The notes beneath the pieces were generated by a model that worked only from the letters and a program-made list of their open reading frames with translations, had not been told where the DNA came from and made no database searches. DNA of 64,000 nucleotides from the NCBI GenBank assembly GCA_021786095.1, contig JAJYNX010000071.1, positions 1 to 64,000 on the forward strand. The letters run 5' to 3'. How positions within the stretch are numbered: position 1 is the first letter of the stretch; each line of letters opens with the position of its first letter. The stretch is from Actinomycetes bacterium (GTDB lineage: Bacteria; Actinomycetota; Acidimicrobiia; Acidimicrobiales; RAAP-2). The translations under genes and the position numbers were made by a program. Of this stretch, positions 52,212 through 61,560 are shown one piece after another.

Positions 52212-53549
52212 ATGGGAGTTAGTCGGATGCGGCGCATGGCCGCGGGGGTGGCCGCGCTGACCGCGGTAGCCAGCGCGGCGACGCTGACGGGAACGGTGGC
52301 CGCGCAGGCGGCCCCCGCGACGCCCGGGGTGACCCCGAGTCAGGTGACCATTGGTGCCACCGTGCCGCTCACGGGGATCGCGGCTACCGGCTACAGCGAG
52401 GTCGCCAAGGCCGCCAACGCGGTGTTCTCGTGGGTGAACCACCACGGTGGGGTCAACGGGCGCCGGATCAACTACATCATCAAGGACGACTGCTACGGCA
52501 CGCCGGGCTTCGGGTGCACCGGCAATCCCAACACGGTGCAGCTGACCAAGGATCTGATCCAGACGCCGGTGTTCGCGACCGTGGGATCGCTGGGTACGCC
52601 GACTCAGGACTCGGTGCGCGCGCTACTCAAGAGCGCGGGCGTCCCACAGCTGTTCGTCAACTCCGGGTCCAAGGACTGGAACAACGCCAAGCAGTACCCG
52701 GGGCTGTTCGGCTGGCAGACCAGCTACACCGTGGAGAGCAAGATCATCGGCACGTACCTGAAGGCCCACTACGCGGGCCAGAAGATCTGCTTCCTGGGCC
52801 AGAACGACGACTTCGGCGCCAACGGCCTGCTGGGCCTGCGTGACGTGGGGATCAACCCGACCGACGTGGCGATGTACGACGTTGCAGGCCTGGTGACGGG
52901 CGGCGCGGGGTACTTCACGCCCTTCATCCAGAAGTTCCAGAGCGACGGCTGCACGGTGGTCTACCTCGACACGATCCCCCAGGCCACGGACGCGGCCCTG
53001 GGCAACGCCGAGGCGCTCAGCTACAAGCCGCTGTGGGCGATCTCCAGCGTCGGGGCCGACCCGACCACGGTGGGGCTCGCCTTCGCGGGCAAGCCGGACC
53101 CCGAGGTCGGCGCCATCTCCTTCAGCTACCTCCCGGCGTCGACGGCCGCGAACCAGTGGCGCTCGTGGATGCGCAAGATCCTGTCGGCCGACAAGACGGA
53201 CTTCCCGAACTTCACGGCCACGACGCCGCTGGACGGCAACATGGCCTACGGCATCGGCTGGGGCGTGGCCTTCGTGGAGACCCTGAAGGCGGCCGGGCGC
53301 AACTTCACGCGCGCGAGCTTCCTGCACACGCTGATGACGACCACGCTGCAGACGCCGGCGCTGGTGCCGCTCAAGTACTCGCCGACCAACCACCAGGGGC
53401 TGACCGGCGGCTACATCGTCAAGGTCTCCGGGCCCACGGCGACCTCGGTGCTGGACCCGACGGTGTTCACCACCGGGCCGACCAAGGCGAGCAAGCTGGT
53501 GCGGGCCAAGGTCCTGAGCACGCGGGTTCCCGCCTGGCTCATCAACTGA
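52212..53549 (+). CDS. Branched-chain amino acid ABC substrate-binding protein
   Basis: Signal peptide, TPSQVTIGATVPLTGIAATGYSEVAKAANAVFSWVNHHGGVNGRRI. Confidence 0.9.
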   Translation: MGVSRMRRMAAGVAALTAVASAATLTGTVAAQAAPATPGVTPSQVTIGATVPLTGIAATGYSEVAKAANAVFSWVNHHGGVNGRRINYIIKDDCYGTPGFGCTGNPNTVQLTKDLIQTPVFATVGSLGTPTQDSVRALLKSAGVPQLFVNSGSKDWNNAKQYPGLFGWQTSYTVESKIIGTYLKAHYAGQKICFLGQNDDFGANGLLGLRDVGINPTDVAMYDVAGLVTGGAGYFTPFIQKFQSDGCTVVYLDTIPQATDAALGNAEALSYKPLWAISSVGADPTTVGLAFAGKPDPEVGAISFSYLPASTAANQWRSWMRKILSADKTDFPNFTATTPLDGNMAYGIGWGVAFVETLKAAGRNFTRASFLHTLMTTTLQTPALVPLKYSPTNHQGLTGGYIVKVSGPTATSVLDPTVFTTGPTKASKLVRAKVLSTRVPAWLIN

Positions 53550-53553
53550 CGTG

Positions 53554-53591
53554 CCGACGACGGCGGCGGGCTTGCCCGCCGCCGTCGTCGG
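53554..53591. terminator. Strong stem-loop terminator-like hairpin
   Basis: Perfect 17-bp stem ccgacgacggcggcggg-cttg-cccgccgccgtcgtcgg between convergent genes; no U-tract. Confidence 0.75.
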
Positions 53592-53637
53592 ACGAGTCGA
53601 GGTTGAGTCGGCTCGCGCGGCGTTGGTTCGACGGGCG

Positions 53638-53946
53638 TCAGTCCGGCGCGGTGGCGTCGGGAGCCGGCGCGGCGGGCGCGGGTGCGCTCGCGGCGCGCAC
53701 GTAGACCTGCTGCACTTCAGCCAGGGCCTGGCGGTAGAGGTCGCGGTGCTCGCCGAGCCGCTCGCCGCCGGCCGTGATCATCGCCGCGACGACGTCGATC
53801 GTGACCTGTGCCGCGGGCAACTGGGGGGGCTCGGCGGCGAGGTGGATCGCCGCCAACTGGAGCAGGTGCAGGATGTGGTTTCCCAGGACGACGTCGACGG
53901 GCGTCGTGCGCAGGATGTCCTTCTCGTCGTCGGTGGCGTCGCTCAC
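53638..53946 (-). CDS. Small hypothetical protein, DUF1844-like
   Basis: DVVLGNHILHLLQLAAIHLAAEPPQLPAAQVTIDVVAAMI; position next to infC; GTG start with TACCCT at -12. Confidence 0.6.
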   Translation of the reverse strand: MSDATDDEKDILRTTPVDVVLGNHILHLLQLAAIHLAAEPPQLPAAQVTIDVVAAMITAGGERLGEHRDLYRQALAEVQQVYVRAASAPAPAAPAPDATAPD

Positions 53947-53992
53947 GGCTCCAGGGTAGCGGGCAGGACGAGGCTGATTCGACGGAGGTTTT

Positions 53993-54034
53993 CCACTCAG
54001 CGGTGGCCCTGGGAGGGGAGCCACCGCTGAGTGG
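53993..54034. repeat. Perfect 15-bp inverted repeat with GGGAGGG-containing loop
   Basis: ccactcagcggtggc / gccaccgctgagtgg, 12-nt loop cctgggagggga. Confidence 0.9.
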
Positions 54035-54066
54035 CGGAGTGGCTAGGACAAACCGTGATGCGGGCG

Positions 54067-54089
54067 CGATCGGCGGGAGGGACCGATCG
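54067..54089. repeat. 7-bp inverted repeat with GGGAGGG loop
   Basis: cgatcgg / ccgatcg with loop cgggaggga. Confidence 0.85.
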
Positions 54090-54156
54090 TGATTCGCGGC
54101 GTCGGGTCTAGCGGCACGGGGTCCACCGTACGACGGTCGGCTAAAGCGGGGGCAGT

Positions 54157-54178
54157 GAGTGGGTAAGGAGTGGGTAAG
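54157..54178 (+). repeat. Perfect 11-bp tandem direct repeat upstream of infC promoter
   Basis: gagtgggtaag gagtgggtaag; candidate -10 taacct at 54198-54203. Confidence 0.9.
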
Positions 54179-54346
54179 AGTCCCGTCCGCCGCCTGCTAA
54201 CCTGGCCCGAGTACACAGCAAGTGAGGTTGGCGAGGCCGGCCTCCACCCGGCCGCGAGACGTGCGTCGGGTTTCAGGAGTTTGCGCCCCGCTTGCCGTGG
54301 TGACGTGTTGAGCGTCGCGAGGAGCAAGGAGAGGGATATCGCAACA

Positions 54347-54946
54347 GTGCCGGGAGACCACCGGGTCAACGATCGCATCCGCGTCGAGACGATTCGACTG
54401 ATCGACGAGGAGGGGAATCAGCGCGGCGTCATGGCGACGCGTGAGGCGCTGGCGATGGCTCGGAGCCTTGATCTGGACCTGGTCGAGATCGCGCCGACGG
54501 CGAGCCCGCCGGTTTGTCGCATCATGGACTACGGAAAGTTCAAGTTCGATGAGGCCCAGAAGGCCAAGGAGTCGCGGCGCAAGTCGGTCAACGTCGGGGT
54601 GAAGGAGATGAAGTATCGCCCCAAGATCGGCCCGGGTGACTTCGACACCAAGACGCGACTCGTGGAGAAGTTCCTTGGCGAGGGACACAAGGTGAAGATC
54701 ACGATCATGTTCCGCGGGCGCGAGTCGGCCCACCCCGAGCTCGGTCGCAAGATCCTCGATCGCCTCGTGGAGCGGTTGGGCGACACGGCGAAGGTCGAGT
54801 CGTCCGCGAAGCTCGATGGACGCAACATGACGATGGTTCTCGGCCCGGATCGACGAGTGAAGGCGAAGAGTACGGAAGACGGTGGCCCCGGGGCGGCGAG
54901 CGACACGCCGACGGAGCCGGCGATCACAACACACGAGGAGGGCTGA
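54347..54946 (+). CDS. infC: Translation initiation factor IF-3
   Basis: RVNDRIRVETIRLIDEEGNQRGVM; APTASPPVCRIMDYGKFKFDE; GTG start preferred at 54347. Confidence 0.93.
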   Translation: MPGDHRVNDRIRVETIRLIDEEGNQRGVMATREALAMARSLDLDLVEIAPTASPPVCRIMDYGKFKFDEAQKAKESRRKSVNVGVKEMKYRPKIGPGDFDTKTRLVEKFLGEGHKVKITIMFRGRESAHPELGRKILDRLVERLGDTAKVESSAKLDGRNMTMVLGPDRRVKAKSTEDGGPGAASDTPTEPAITTHEEG

Positions 54947-54947
54947 G

Positions 54948-55142
54948 ATGCCGAAGATGAAGACGGACAGTGGCGCGAAGAAGCGCATCAAGGTGACGGG
55001 AACGGGTCGGCTGCGTCGACGTAAGGCGTTCCGCGGTCACATCATGGAGAAGAAGTCGTCGGTGCGCGCCCGCCGCCTCGGTCGCGAGACGGACATCTCG
55101 CCGGGGATCGAGAAGCGCGTCAAGAAGATGTTGGGTCTGTAG
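54948..55142 (+). CDS. rpmI: Ribosomal protein bL35
   Basis: [32 protein letters not shown]. Confidence 0.95.
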   Translation: MPKMKTDSGAKKRIKVTGTGRLRRRKAFRGHIMEKKSSVRARRLGRETDISPGIEKRVKKMLGL

Positions 55143-55168
55143 AGAGTCGATCGAGGAGAGAAGCAGTC

Positions 55169-55528
55169 ATGGCACGCGTCAAGAGGGCGGTGAACGCCAA
55201 GAAGCACCACAAGGCGGTACTCGAGGAGGCCAAGGGCTACTACGGCGACCGCAGCCGTACGTTCCGCGCGGCCAATCAGGCCGTCCAGCACTCGGGGGTC
55301 TACGCCTACCGTGACCGGCGAGCGCGCAAGGGTGAGTTCCGCAAGCTGTGGATCCAGCGCATCAATGCGGGCACACGCGCACACGGGGTGAGCTACAGCC
55401 GCTTCATCGCGGGCCTGCGCGAGGCGGGTATCGAGGTGGATCGGCGAGTGCTCGCGGATCTGGCGGTCAACGACGAGGCGGCCTTCGCCGCCCTGGTCAG
55501 CCAGGCCAGCGCCGCTCTGTCGAAGTAG
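55169..55528 (+). CDS. rplT: Ribosomal protein bL20
   Basis: [39 protein letters not shown]. Confidence 0.97.
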   Translation: MARVKRAVNAKKHHKAVLEEAKGYYGDRSRTFRAANQAVQHSGVYAYRDRRARKGEFRKLWIQRINAGTRAHGVSYSRFIAGLREAGIEVDRRVLADLAVNDEAAFAALVSQASAALSK

Positions 55529-55531
55529 GCC

Positions 55532-56359
55532 GTGGCGGCGTCGCTGGGCGCATCGCACGCGCACGTGCGGCGACTGCGCCGGCTCGCACGACACCGGGAG
55601 GATCGTTGGGAGCAGGGCGCGTGCGTGCTCGAGGGCCCCGACCTGGTGTCGGCCGCCCTGGAGCACGGGCACGCCCTCGAGGCGCTGTTCGTCGCCAGCG
55701 GACGGCGTGAGCTCTACGCGGAACTGATTCAGCGCGCGGCGGTCCACGCCACGCCGGTCTTCGACGTTGACCCTGCGGTGCTGGCGCGCGTGGCGCCTGC
55801 GGTCACCCCCCAGCCGCTGGTGGCCATCGCGACCTGGCCGCTGGTGGCGCTGGACGACGTCGTGATGTCCGGTCTCGTCCTGGTGGTGCACGACCTGCGC
55901 GATCCCGGCAACGCGGGCACGATCATTCGGTCCGCCGACGCCGCAGGCGCACGCGGCGTGGTGTTCAGCGGGGACAGCGTCGATCCCACGAATCCCAAGG
56001 TGTTGCGCGCCAGCGCCGGGTCGATCTTCCACGTCCCCGTGGCGGTGGCCCCACTCGCGGCGACGCTGGCCCGCGCGCGCGGTGCCGGGGCGCGGACCTG
56101 GGCCACGGTGGTACGCGGCGGAACCGAGTTGCGTGACGTACCCTTCACCTCTCCGACCCTGGTAGTGATCGGCAACGAATCCGCGGGTCTCGACGCGGCG
56201 TCGGTGGCGAGCTGCGATGACACGCTGAGCATCGCGATGGTCGGTCGTGCCGAGTCTCTCAACGCGGGCGTTGCCGCGTCGCTCGTCGCGTTCGCGGCAC
56301 AGTGGTGGCGCGCGGATCACGGTGACCCGCTGGCAGGTCGTAGCCTTACGGAGTTATGA
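55532..56359 (+). CDS. TrmH/SpoU family RNA methyltransferase
   Basis: VVHDLRDPGNAGTIIRSADAAGARGVVF; VIGNESAGL; SLNAGVAASLVAF. Confidence 0.92.
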   Translation: MAASLGASHAHVRRLRRLARHREDRWEQGACVLEGPDLVSAALEHGHALEALFVASGRRELYAELIQRAAVHATPVFDVDPAVLARVAPAVTPQPLVAIATWPLVALDDVVMSGLVLVVHDLRDPGNAGTIIRSADAAGARGVVFSGDSVDPTNPKVLRASAGSIFHVPVAVAPLAATLARARGAGARTWATVVRGGTELRDVPFTSPTLVVIGNESAGLDAASVASCDDTLSIAMVGRAESLNAGVAASLVAFAAQWWRADHGDPLAGRSLTEL

Positions 56360-57432
56360 CGACGACTCCACCATTCGACGATCTGGCCGCGCGGGCGCGC
56401 GAGCTGCTGGCGCTGATCGAGGCGACGGACTCGCTGGACGAGTTGCGCCAGTCCGAGTCGGCCCTGGTCGGAAAGCGGTCGCCGCTCGCCGCGTGGCAGA
56501 AGTCGTTGGGGTCGCTGGACGCGGCCCAGCGCGCCGCGGCCGGCGCCCGGCTCCAGGAGGTGCGTCGCCAGGTGGAGACCGCTCTGGCCGAGCGCCGCGA
56601 CGTGCTCGAGCGTCAAGCTCGCGAGGAGCGAGCGGCCCAGGACCGACTCGACCTGGGTGACGTGGTCGTGCGGTCGGTGCGCACGCCCCTGCGCGCGGGG
56701 CATCCAGGACTGGTGGCGGTGACCCAGCGCGAGCTCGAGGACGTGTTCGTGGCGATGGGCTTCACGGTGGCCGAGGGTCCCGAGGTCGAGACGGACTGGT
56801 ACAACTTCGAGGCCCTCAACATCCCGCCCGCTCACCCGGCGCGCGGCATGTGGGACACCTTCTACGTCGGTTTGGGCGAGCCGGAGACCGTGGTGCTGCG
56901 CACCCACACCTCGCCGACTCAGGTTCATCTGATGGAGGACGCCGTGGCTCACGGCACGCTGCCCATCCACGCGGTGGCGCCCGGGCGCTGCTACCGGCGC
57001 GACACGCCCGACTCCCGACACCTGGCGGTGTTCCACCAGATCGAGGGTCTCGTGGTCGACCGTGACGTGACGTTCGCGGACATGGCCGGCGTGATCGAGA
57101 CGTTCACTCGCGCCTACTTCGGACCCGACATCACCTCGCGGCTACGACCCGCCTACTTCCCCTTCACCGAACCGTCGGCGGAGTTCGAGATCACCTGCAC
57201 GATCTGTCGCGGTGCGGGCTGTCGTACCTGCTCCTCGACGGGGTGGATCGAGCTCGGCGGATGCGGCATGGTGGATCCGGCGGTCTTCGAGGCCGTCGGC
57301 ATCGATGTCGAGCGCTGGCAGGGCTTCGCTTTCGGCTTCGGGATCGACCGATGCGCGCAGATGCGCTTCGGCATCGCGGACATGCGGGCTCTGGTGGAGA
57401 ACGACGTGCGCTTCCTGGAGCAGTTCTCGTGA
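56356..57432 (+). CDS. pheS: Phenylalanyl-tRNA synthetase alpha subunit
   Basis: TSPTQVH; GRCYRRDTPDSRHLAVFHQIEGLVVD; FGFGIDRCAQMRFGIADMR. Confidence 0.95.
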   Translation: MTTTPPFDDLAARARELLALIEATDSLDELRQSESALVGKRSPLAAWQKSLGSLDAAQRAAAGARLQEVRRQVETALAERRDVLERQAREERAAQDRLDLGDVVVRSVRTPLRAGHPGLVAVTQRELEDVFVAMGFTVAEGPEVETDWYNFEALNIPPAHPARGMWDTFYVGLGEPETVVLRTHTSPTQVHLMEDAVAHGTLPIHAVAPGRCYRRDTPDSRHLAVFHQIEGLVVDRDVTFADMAGVIETFTRAYFGPDITSRLRPAYFPFTEPSAEFEITCTICRGAGCRTCSSTGWIELGGCGMVDPAVFEAVGIDVERWQGFAFGFGIDRCAQMRFGIADMRALVENDVRFLEQFS

Positions 57433-59897
57433 GGGTCGCTCTGTCGTGGCTCCGGGAGTTCGTGGACCTGCCCGAAAGTGCGGATGAACTCCGCGAGATC
57501 CTGGACGATCTCGGTCTGGTGGTGGAGGCGATCGAGCGGGTCGGCGAGCCCCTGGAGGAGGTGGTCGTCGCGCGCGTCGACGAGATCCGATCCATCCCCG
57601 GCGCCGATCGCATCCGCCTCGTCGTCGTCGACGCGGGGAATGGTCCACTTGAGATCGTGTGCGGGGCGACGAACTTCGACGTCGGGGATCACGTGCCGCT
57701 CGCTCGAGTGGGGGCCGTGCTGCCCGGCGACGTCGTCATCGCCCGGCGCCAGATGCGTGGCGTCACGAGCAACGGCATGCTGTGCTCGTCGCGCGAGCTG
57801 GGCCTGAGCGACGAGCACGAGGGGCTGATGCTGCTCCAGGGCGTCGAGAACCGACTGGGCGAGCCACTCCACGAGGTGCTGGGCATCGCGAGCGACGTGA
57901 TCTTCGACATCTCGATCGAGGGGAATCGACCCGACGCGTGGTCGGTGGTGGGCGTCGCCCGCGACCTCGCCACGCGCCTGAATCGGACGTTGCGCCCGGC
58001 GCGGCTCGCGACGATCCAGTCGTCGCTCCCCACCGCCACGGTGGCCGCGGCGGGCATCGACGATCCGCACCTGTGCGGACGGCTGACGGTGTCCGTCGTC
58101 CGTGGCGTGAGCGTGGGCCCGTCGCCGGCGTGGGTCGCGCAGCGTCTGGAGAGCGCGGGGCTGCGCCCGATCTCCAACGTGGTGGACGCGTCGAACCTGG
58201 TGATGCTGGAGCTCGGGCAGCCGACGCATCCCTACGACGCGTCGCGAGTGGCGGGGCGCACGTTGCGCGCCCGTCGCGCTCGGCCGGACGAACAGCTGGT
58301 TACCCTCGACGGGGTGACGCGACAGCTCGCGCGAGCCGGGCGGGGGCTGGGTGACACCGGCGTCGACTGCGTGATCGTCGACGGTGAGGACACGGTGTTG
58401 GGCCTCGCGGGCATCATGGGCGGCGCCTCGAGCGAGATCACCGCCGATACGACCGAGATCCTGCTCGAGGCGGCCTACTTCGATCCGATGACCATCGCGC
58501 GGTCGTCGAAGCGTCACGGGCTTCGTACGGAGGCCTCCGTGCGTTTCGAGCGAGGAGTGGACCCCGAGCTGGCGCCGCGCGCGGTGGCCCGTATCGTGTC
58601 CATCCTGAGCGAGAGTTGTCCCAACCTCGAGTGGCTGGCCGATCCGCTGGACGTGCGGGGTATCGTGCCCGCCCCACCCACCGTGGAGTTGCGCGGTGGG
58701 GATATCGAGCGAATCCTCGGGGCGTCGCTGGATCGTGACGAGGTCACGCGGCTGCTCGAAGGGCTGGGCTTCTCGGTCACGGCCGGCTCGACCAGTCTCT
58801 TCGTCATCGCGCCCAGCGCCCGTCTCGACGTGCGCCACGGCGCGGCGGGCCGCGCGGACGTCGTGGAGGAGATCGCGCGGCTTCACGGGTACCGTCGCCT
58901 GGCGCGGCGATCGCCGTCCTGGGCGGAGCCGGGTGCACTGAGTGAGCGCACCCGCCTGCGCCGGCGCGTGCGCGACGTCGCGGTTGATCTGGGCCTGTAC
59001 GAGGTATGGACACCCACTCTGGTGAGCGACGAGGAGTTCGATCTGGTCGCCCGCGGCGAGCAACGCGTGCGAGTCACCAATCCGCTGGCCAGTGGCGAGT
59101 CAACACTTCGCGCGACGCTGCTGACGGGCGTGGTGCGCGCGTGGGCCCGCAACGTGGAGCGGGGTCTGGGTGACGTGGTCGTGGGCGAGATCGGCACCGT
59201 CTTCACGCACCCCGCCACGCGGGGTGGACGCACGACGCGCGGTGGGGTCGCCGGAGCCACCACCCTCACCCTGCCGGGAGAGCACGAGCGACTCACGGTG
59301 GTGCTGGGGCGGCCCGAGGACGACGCGACGACTGCGGTGGCGTGGTGGTCGGTGTTGGCCGAGCGTCTTGGTCTGACCGACATCGTCGTTCGCTCGCGCG
59401 ACGATCTGGAGGGCGGGGTGCACGCGACTCGTGGCGCTCAGTTGGTCGATCGGGAAACCGGGGCCGTGCTCGGCCAGGTGGGTGAGGTGGAGGTGGATCT
59501 CGTGACGGCGGTGGCTCCGGGGATGCGCGAGCGACGGTTGGGCCTGCTCGACGTGGACCTCGACGCCGTGGCGGACTCCCTGCGAGTGCGACGGCGCGAC
59601 ACCGTCGCCGTGGTGCCCAGTCGCTTTCCGAGTGCGCTGCTGGATCTCGCACTGGTGACGCCGCAGTCGGTCCACGTCCAGGACCTGGCGGCGGCCCTGC
59701 GGACGTCGTCGCCACTGGTGGAGTCGGTGCAGGTCTTCGACGTGTTCCGCTCGGTGAGTCTGCCGGTGGGGACGCGCAGCGTGGCGTACACCATTCGTCT
59801 GGGTTCGAGCGATCATACGCTGAGCGACGAGGAGATCCGCGCCGCGCGCGAGTCACTCCTGGCGAGCGCCGTCTCGATGGGCGCGACGCTGCGCTGA
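57429..59897 (+). CDS. pheT: Phenylalanyl-tRNA synthetase beta subunit
   Basis: SWLREFVDLP; ICGATNFDVGDHVPLA-type tRNA-binding domain; B3/B4, B5 and FDX-ACB-like C-terminus. Confidence 0.94.
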   Translation: MRVALSWLREFVDLPESADELREILDDLGLVVEAIERVGEPLEEVVVARVDEIRSIPGADRIRLVVVDAGNGPLEIVCGATNFDVGDHVPLARVGAVLPGDVVIARRQMRGVTSNGMLCSSRELGLSDEHEGLMLLQGVENRLGEPLHEVLGIASDVIFDISIEGNRPDAWSVVGVARDLATRLNRTLRPARLATIQSSLPTATVAAAGIDDPHLCGRLTVSVVRGVSVGPSPAWVAQRLESAGLRPISNVVDASNLVMLELGQPTHPYDASRVAGRTLRARRARPDEQLVTLDGVTRQLARAGRGLGDTGVDCVIVDGEDTVLGLAGIMGGASSEITADTTEILLEAAYFDPMTIARSSKRHGLRTEASVRFERGVDPELAPRAVARIVSILSESCPNLEWLADPLDVRGIVPAPPTVELRGGDIERILGASLDRDEVTRLLEGLGFSVTAGSTSLFVIAPSARLDVRHGAAGRADVVEEIARLHGYRRLARRSPSWAEPGALSERTRLRRRVRDVAVDLGLYEVWTPTLVSDEEFDLVARGEQRVRVTNPLASGESTLRATLLTGVVRAWARNVERGLGDVVVGEIGTVFTHPATRGGRTTRGGVAGATTLTLPGEHERLTVVLGRPEDDATTAVAWWSVLAERLGLTDIVVRSRDDLEGGVHATRGAQLVDRETGAVLGQVGEVEVDLVTAVAPGMRERRLGLLDVDLDAVADSLRVRRRDTVAVVPSRFPSALLDLALVTPQSVHVQDLAAALRTSSPLVESVQVFDVFRSVSLPVGTRSVAYTIRLGSSDHTLSDEEIRAARESLLASAVSMGATLR

Positions 59898-59935
59898 CGT
59901 CGCCGCGGACGCGAACCGTCCGGTAAGTTGGTCGC

Positions 59936-60643
59936 GTGATCGAGTTCGTGCCGCTGGCGACGCCCGGGCGACACTTCACGCGGAGTCGGCGGGTTCGTCT
60001 CGGCGACGCGGACCTCGACGGCGTGCTGCGGCCCGACGGCGTGGCGCGCTACCTCCAGGACGTGGCGGGTGACGACGCGGACGACACCGTGATCATCAGC
60101 GAGGACGTGTGGGTGGTGCGGCGCACCGCGATGCGCGTCGCCGCAGGGGGTGCGTGGCCGCGGTTGGGTGACGAGGTGACGCTCACCACGTGGTGCGCCG
60201 GCACCGGCGCGGCGTGGGCGGAGCGGCGAACCGACCTGCGCGTGGGGGAGCGGCTCATGGTGGAGTCGGTCGCCCTGTGGGTCCCCGTCGACCCGACGGG
60301 ACGGCCGGTACGTCTACGACCCAGCTTCTTCGACGTCTACGGGGAGGCGGCAGCCGGCCGCCACGTCTCGGGACGGGTGACGGTGGTGGCGCCGCCCGCC
60401 TCCACTCGCTCGCGGCCGTGGTGCGTGCGCCGAAGCGATCTCGACGTGATCGGCCACGTCAACAACGCGGCGGTGTGGTGCGCACTCAGCGAGGTCGCCA
60501 CCGAGTCGCTACGCTACGCCTCGTTGGTGCACCACGGTCCAATCGGTGCGCAGGACGAGGTGACGATGGTCCACGAGCCGGAGCGGATCTGGCTACTGGT
60601 TGACGGCGACGTCCGCGTCGCGGGTGAGTACCGCGTCGAGTGA
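59936..60643 (+). CDS. Acyl-ACP/acyl-CoA thioesterase-like protein (double hot-dog)
   Basis: RRVRLGDADLDGVLRPDGVARYLQDVAGDD, RRSDLDVIGHVNNAAVWCALSE; TAAGTT at -12 of GTG. Confidence 0.75.
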   Translation: MIEFVPLATPGRHFTRSRRVRLGDADLDGVLRPDGVARYLQDVAGDDADDTVIISEDVWVVRRTAMRVAAGGAWPRLGDEVTLTTWCAGTGAAWAERRTDLRVGERLMVESVALWVPVDPTGRPVRLRPSFFDVYGEAAAGRHVSGRVTVVAPPASTRSRPWCVRRSDLDVIGHVNNAAVWCALSEVATESLRYASLVHHGPIGAQDEVTMVHEPERIWLLVDGDVRVAGEYRVE

Positions 60644-61495
60644 TCGGTTCGCGCCGCTGGTGGCGACGACGCTGCCGACGAGAACCAGTGGGAAGCCGAG
60701 GATGATCCCCAGCGTGAGCGGCTCGCGGAGGAAGGCGATGCCGAGCACCACCGCGAGGGCGGTGTTGGCGTAGGTGACGACGACGCTGCGCGTCGATCCG
60801 ATCGTCGCGACCAGTTCGTAGAAGACCACGAACGCACCCGCGGTACACAGGAGCGCGAGCACGGCCATCGACCACCAGGTCTGGGCGTCGACGTGCGTGG
60901 GCCAGTGGGCGACACTCCAGGGAGTCCAGGCCACGGCGACGAGGGCGGTGGCCGTGGCCACCACGGCGACGCCGGGCACCCCCTGGAGCTTGGTCGCCAG
61001 GATGATGGGTCCGATGGTGTAGCCCACGCACACGATGAGCATGAGCGCGATCCACTCGAGTGAGCCGCCGTGAAGACTGAGTCCCACGAGCAGGGCCACC
61101 CCGAGAGCCCCCACTGCGAGGCCGGCGAGGCGACGTGGCGTGACGCGCTCCTCCGTGCGTCGGATGCGCTGGGCCAGGACCGAGAAGAGTGGTACGGCGC
61201 ACACCAGCAGGCTCGTGAGCGAGCTCGTGATGTGGCGCTCGGCGGTGGCCATGAGGTACCAGGGGACTCCGAACTCGGCCGCGCCGAACGCGGCGATCCA
61301 GCCCAGGTGCGCGCGGATCAGTCGGGCGTGGCCGCGCCCGATCACCAGGGGCGCGAGGAGGAGGGCGGCCGGGCCCGTGCGTCCGAGCACCAGGACGCCG
61401 GGATCGAGTTGGCGTACGGCCACGCGCATGAGCAGATAGGGGATGCCCCAGAGGACCGTCATGATGGCGAACAGCACCCAGCCGCGACGTGACAT
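60593..61495 (-). CDS. EamA/DMT family transporter
   Basis: MTVLWGIPYLLMRVAVRQLDPGVLVLGRTGPAALLLAPLV; about 10 TM; ATG with TACACT at -12. Confidence 0.85.
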   Translation of the reverse strand: MSRRGWVLFAIMTVLWGIPYLLMRVAVRQLDPGVLVLGRTGPAALLLAPLVIGRGHARLIRAHLGWIAAFGAAEFGVPWYLMATAERHITSSLTSLLVCAVPLFSVLAQRIRRTEERVTPRRLAGLAVGALGVALLVGLSLHGGSLEWIALMLIVCVGYTIGPIILATKLQGVPGVAVVATATALVAVAWTPWSVAHWPTHVDAQTWWSMAVLALLCTAGAFVVFYELVATIGSTRSVVVTYANTALAVVLGIAFLREPLTLGIILGFPLVLVGSVVATSGANRSLDAVLTRDADVAVNQ

Positions 61496-61522
61496 GACCG
61501 TAGTGTAGGGGATGCTCGGCGA

Positions 61523-61560
61523 TTTGCAGTTTTCATGGTCCGTATGCATAAAATGGCAAC
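61523..61560 (+). promoter_or_regulatory. Candidate paired ArgR boxes overlapping the argC promoter
   Basis: tttgcagttttcatgg and tatgcataaaatggcaac, centres about 20-21 bp apart, AT-rich in a GC-rich genome, abutting argC GTG. Confidence 0.5.

Noticed and set aside
53993-54034. Interpretation as an intrinsic terminator
   Set aside because: Lies between divergent genes and has no U-tract 3' on either strand
57153-59063. 636-aa minus-strand ORF
   Set aside because: Antisense shadow of pheS/pheT
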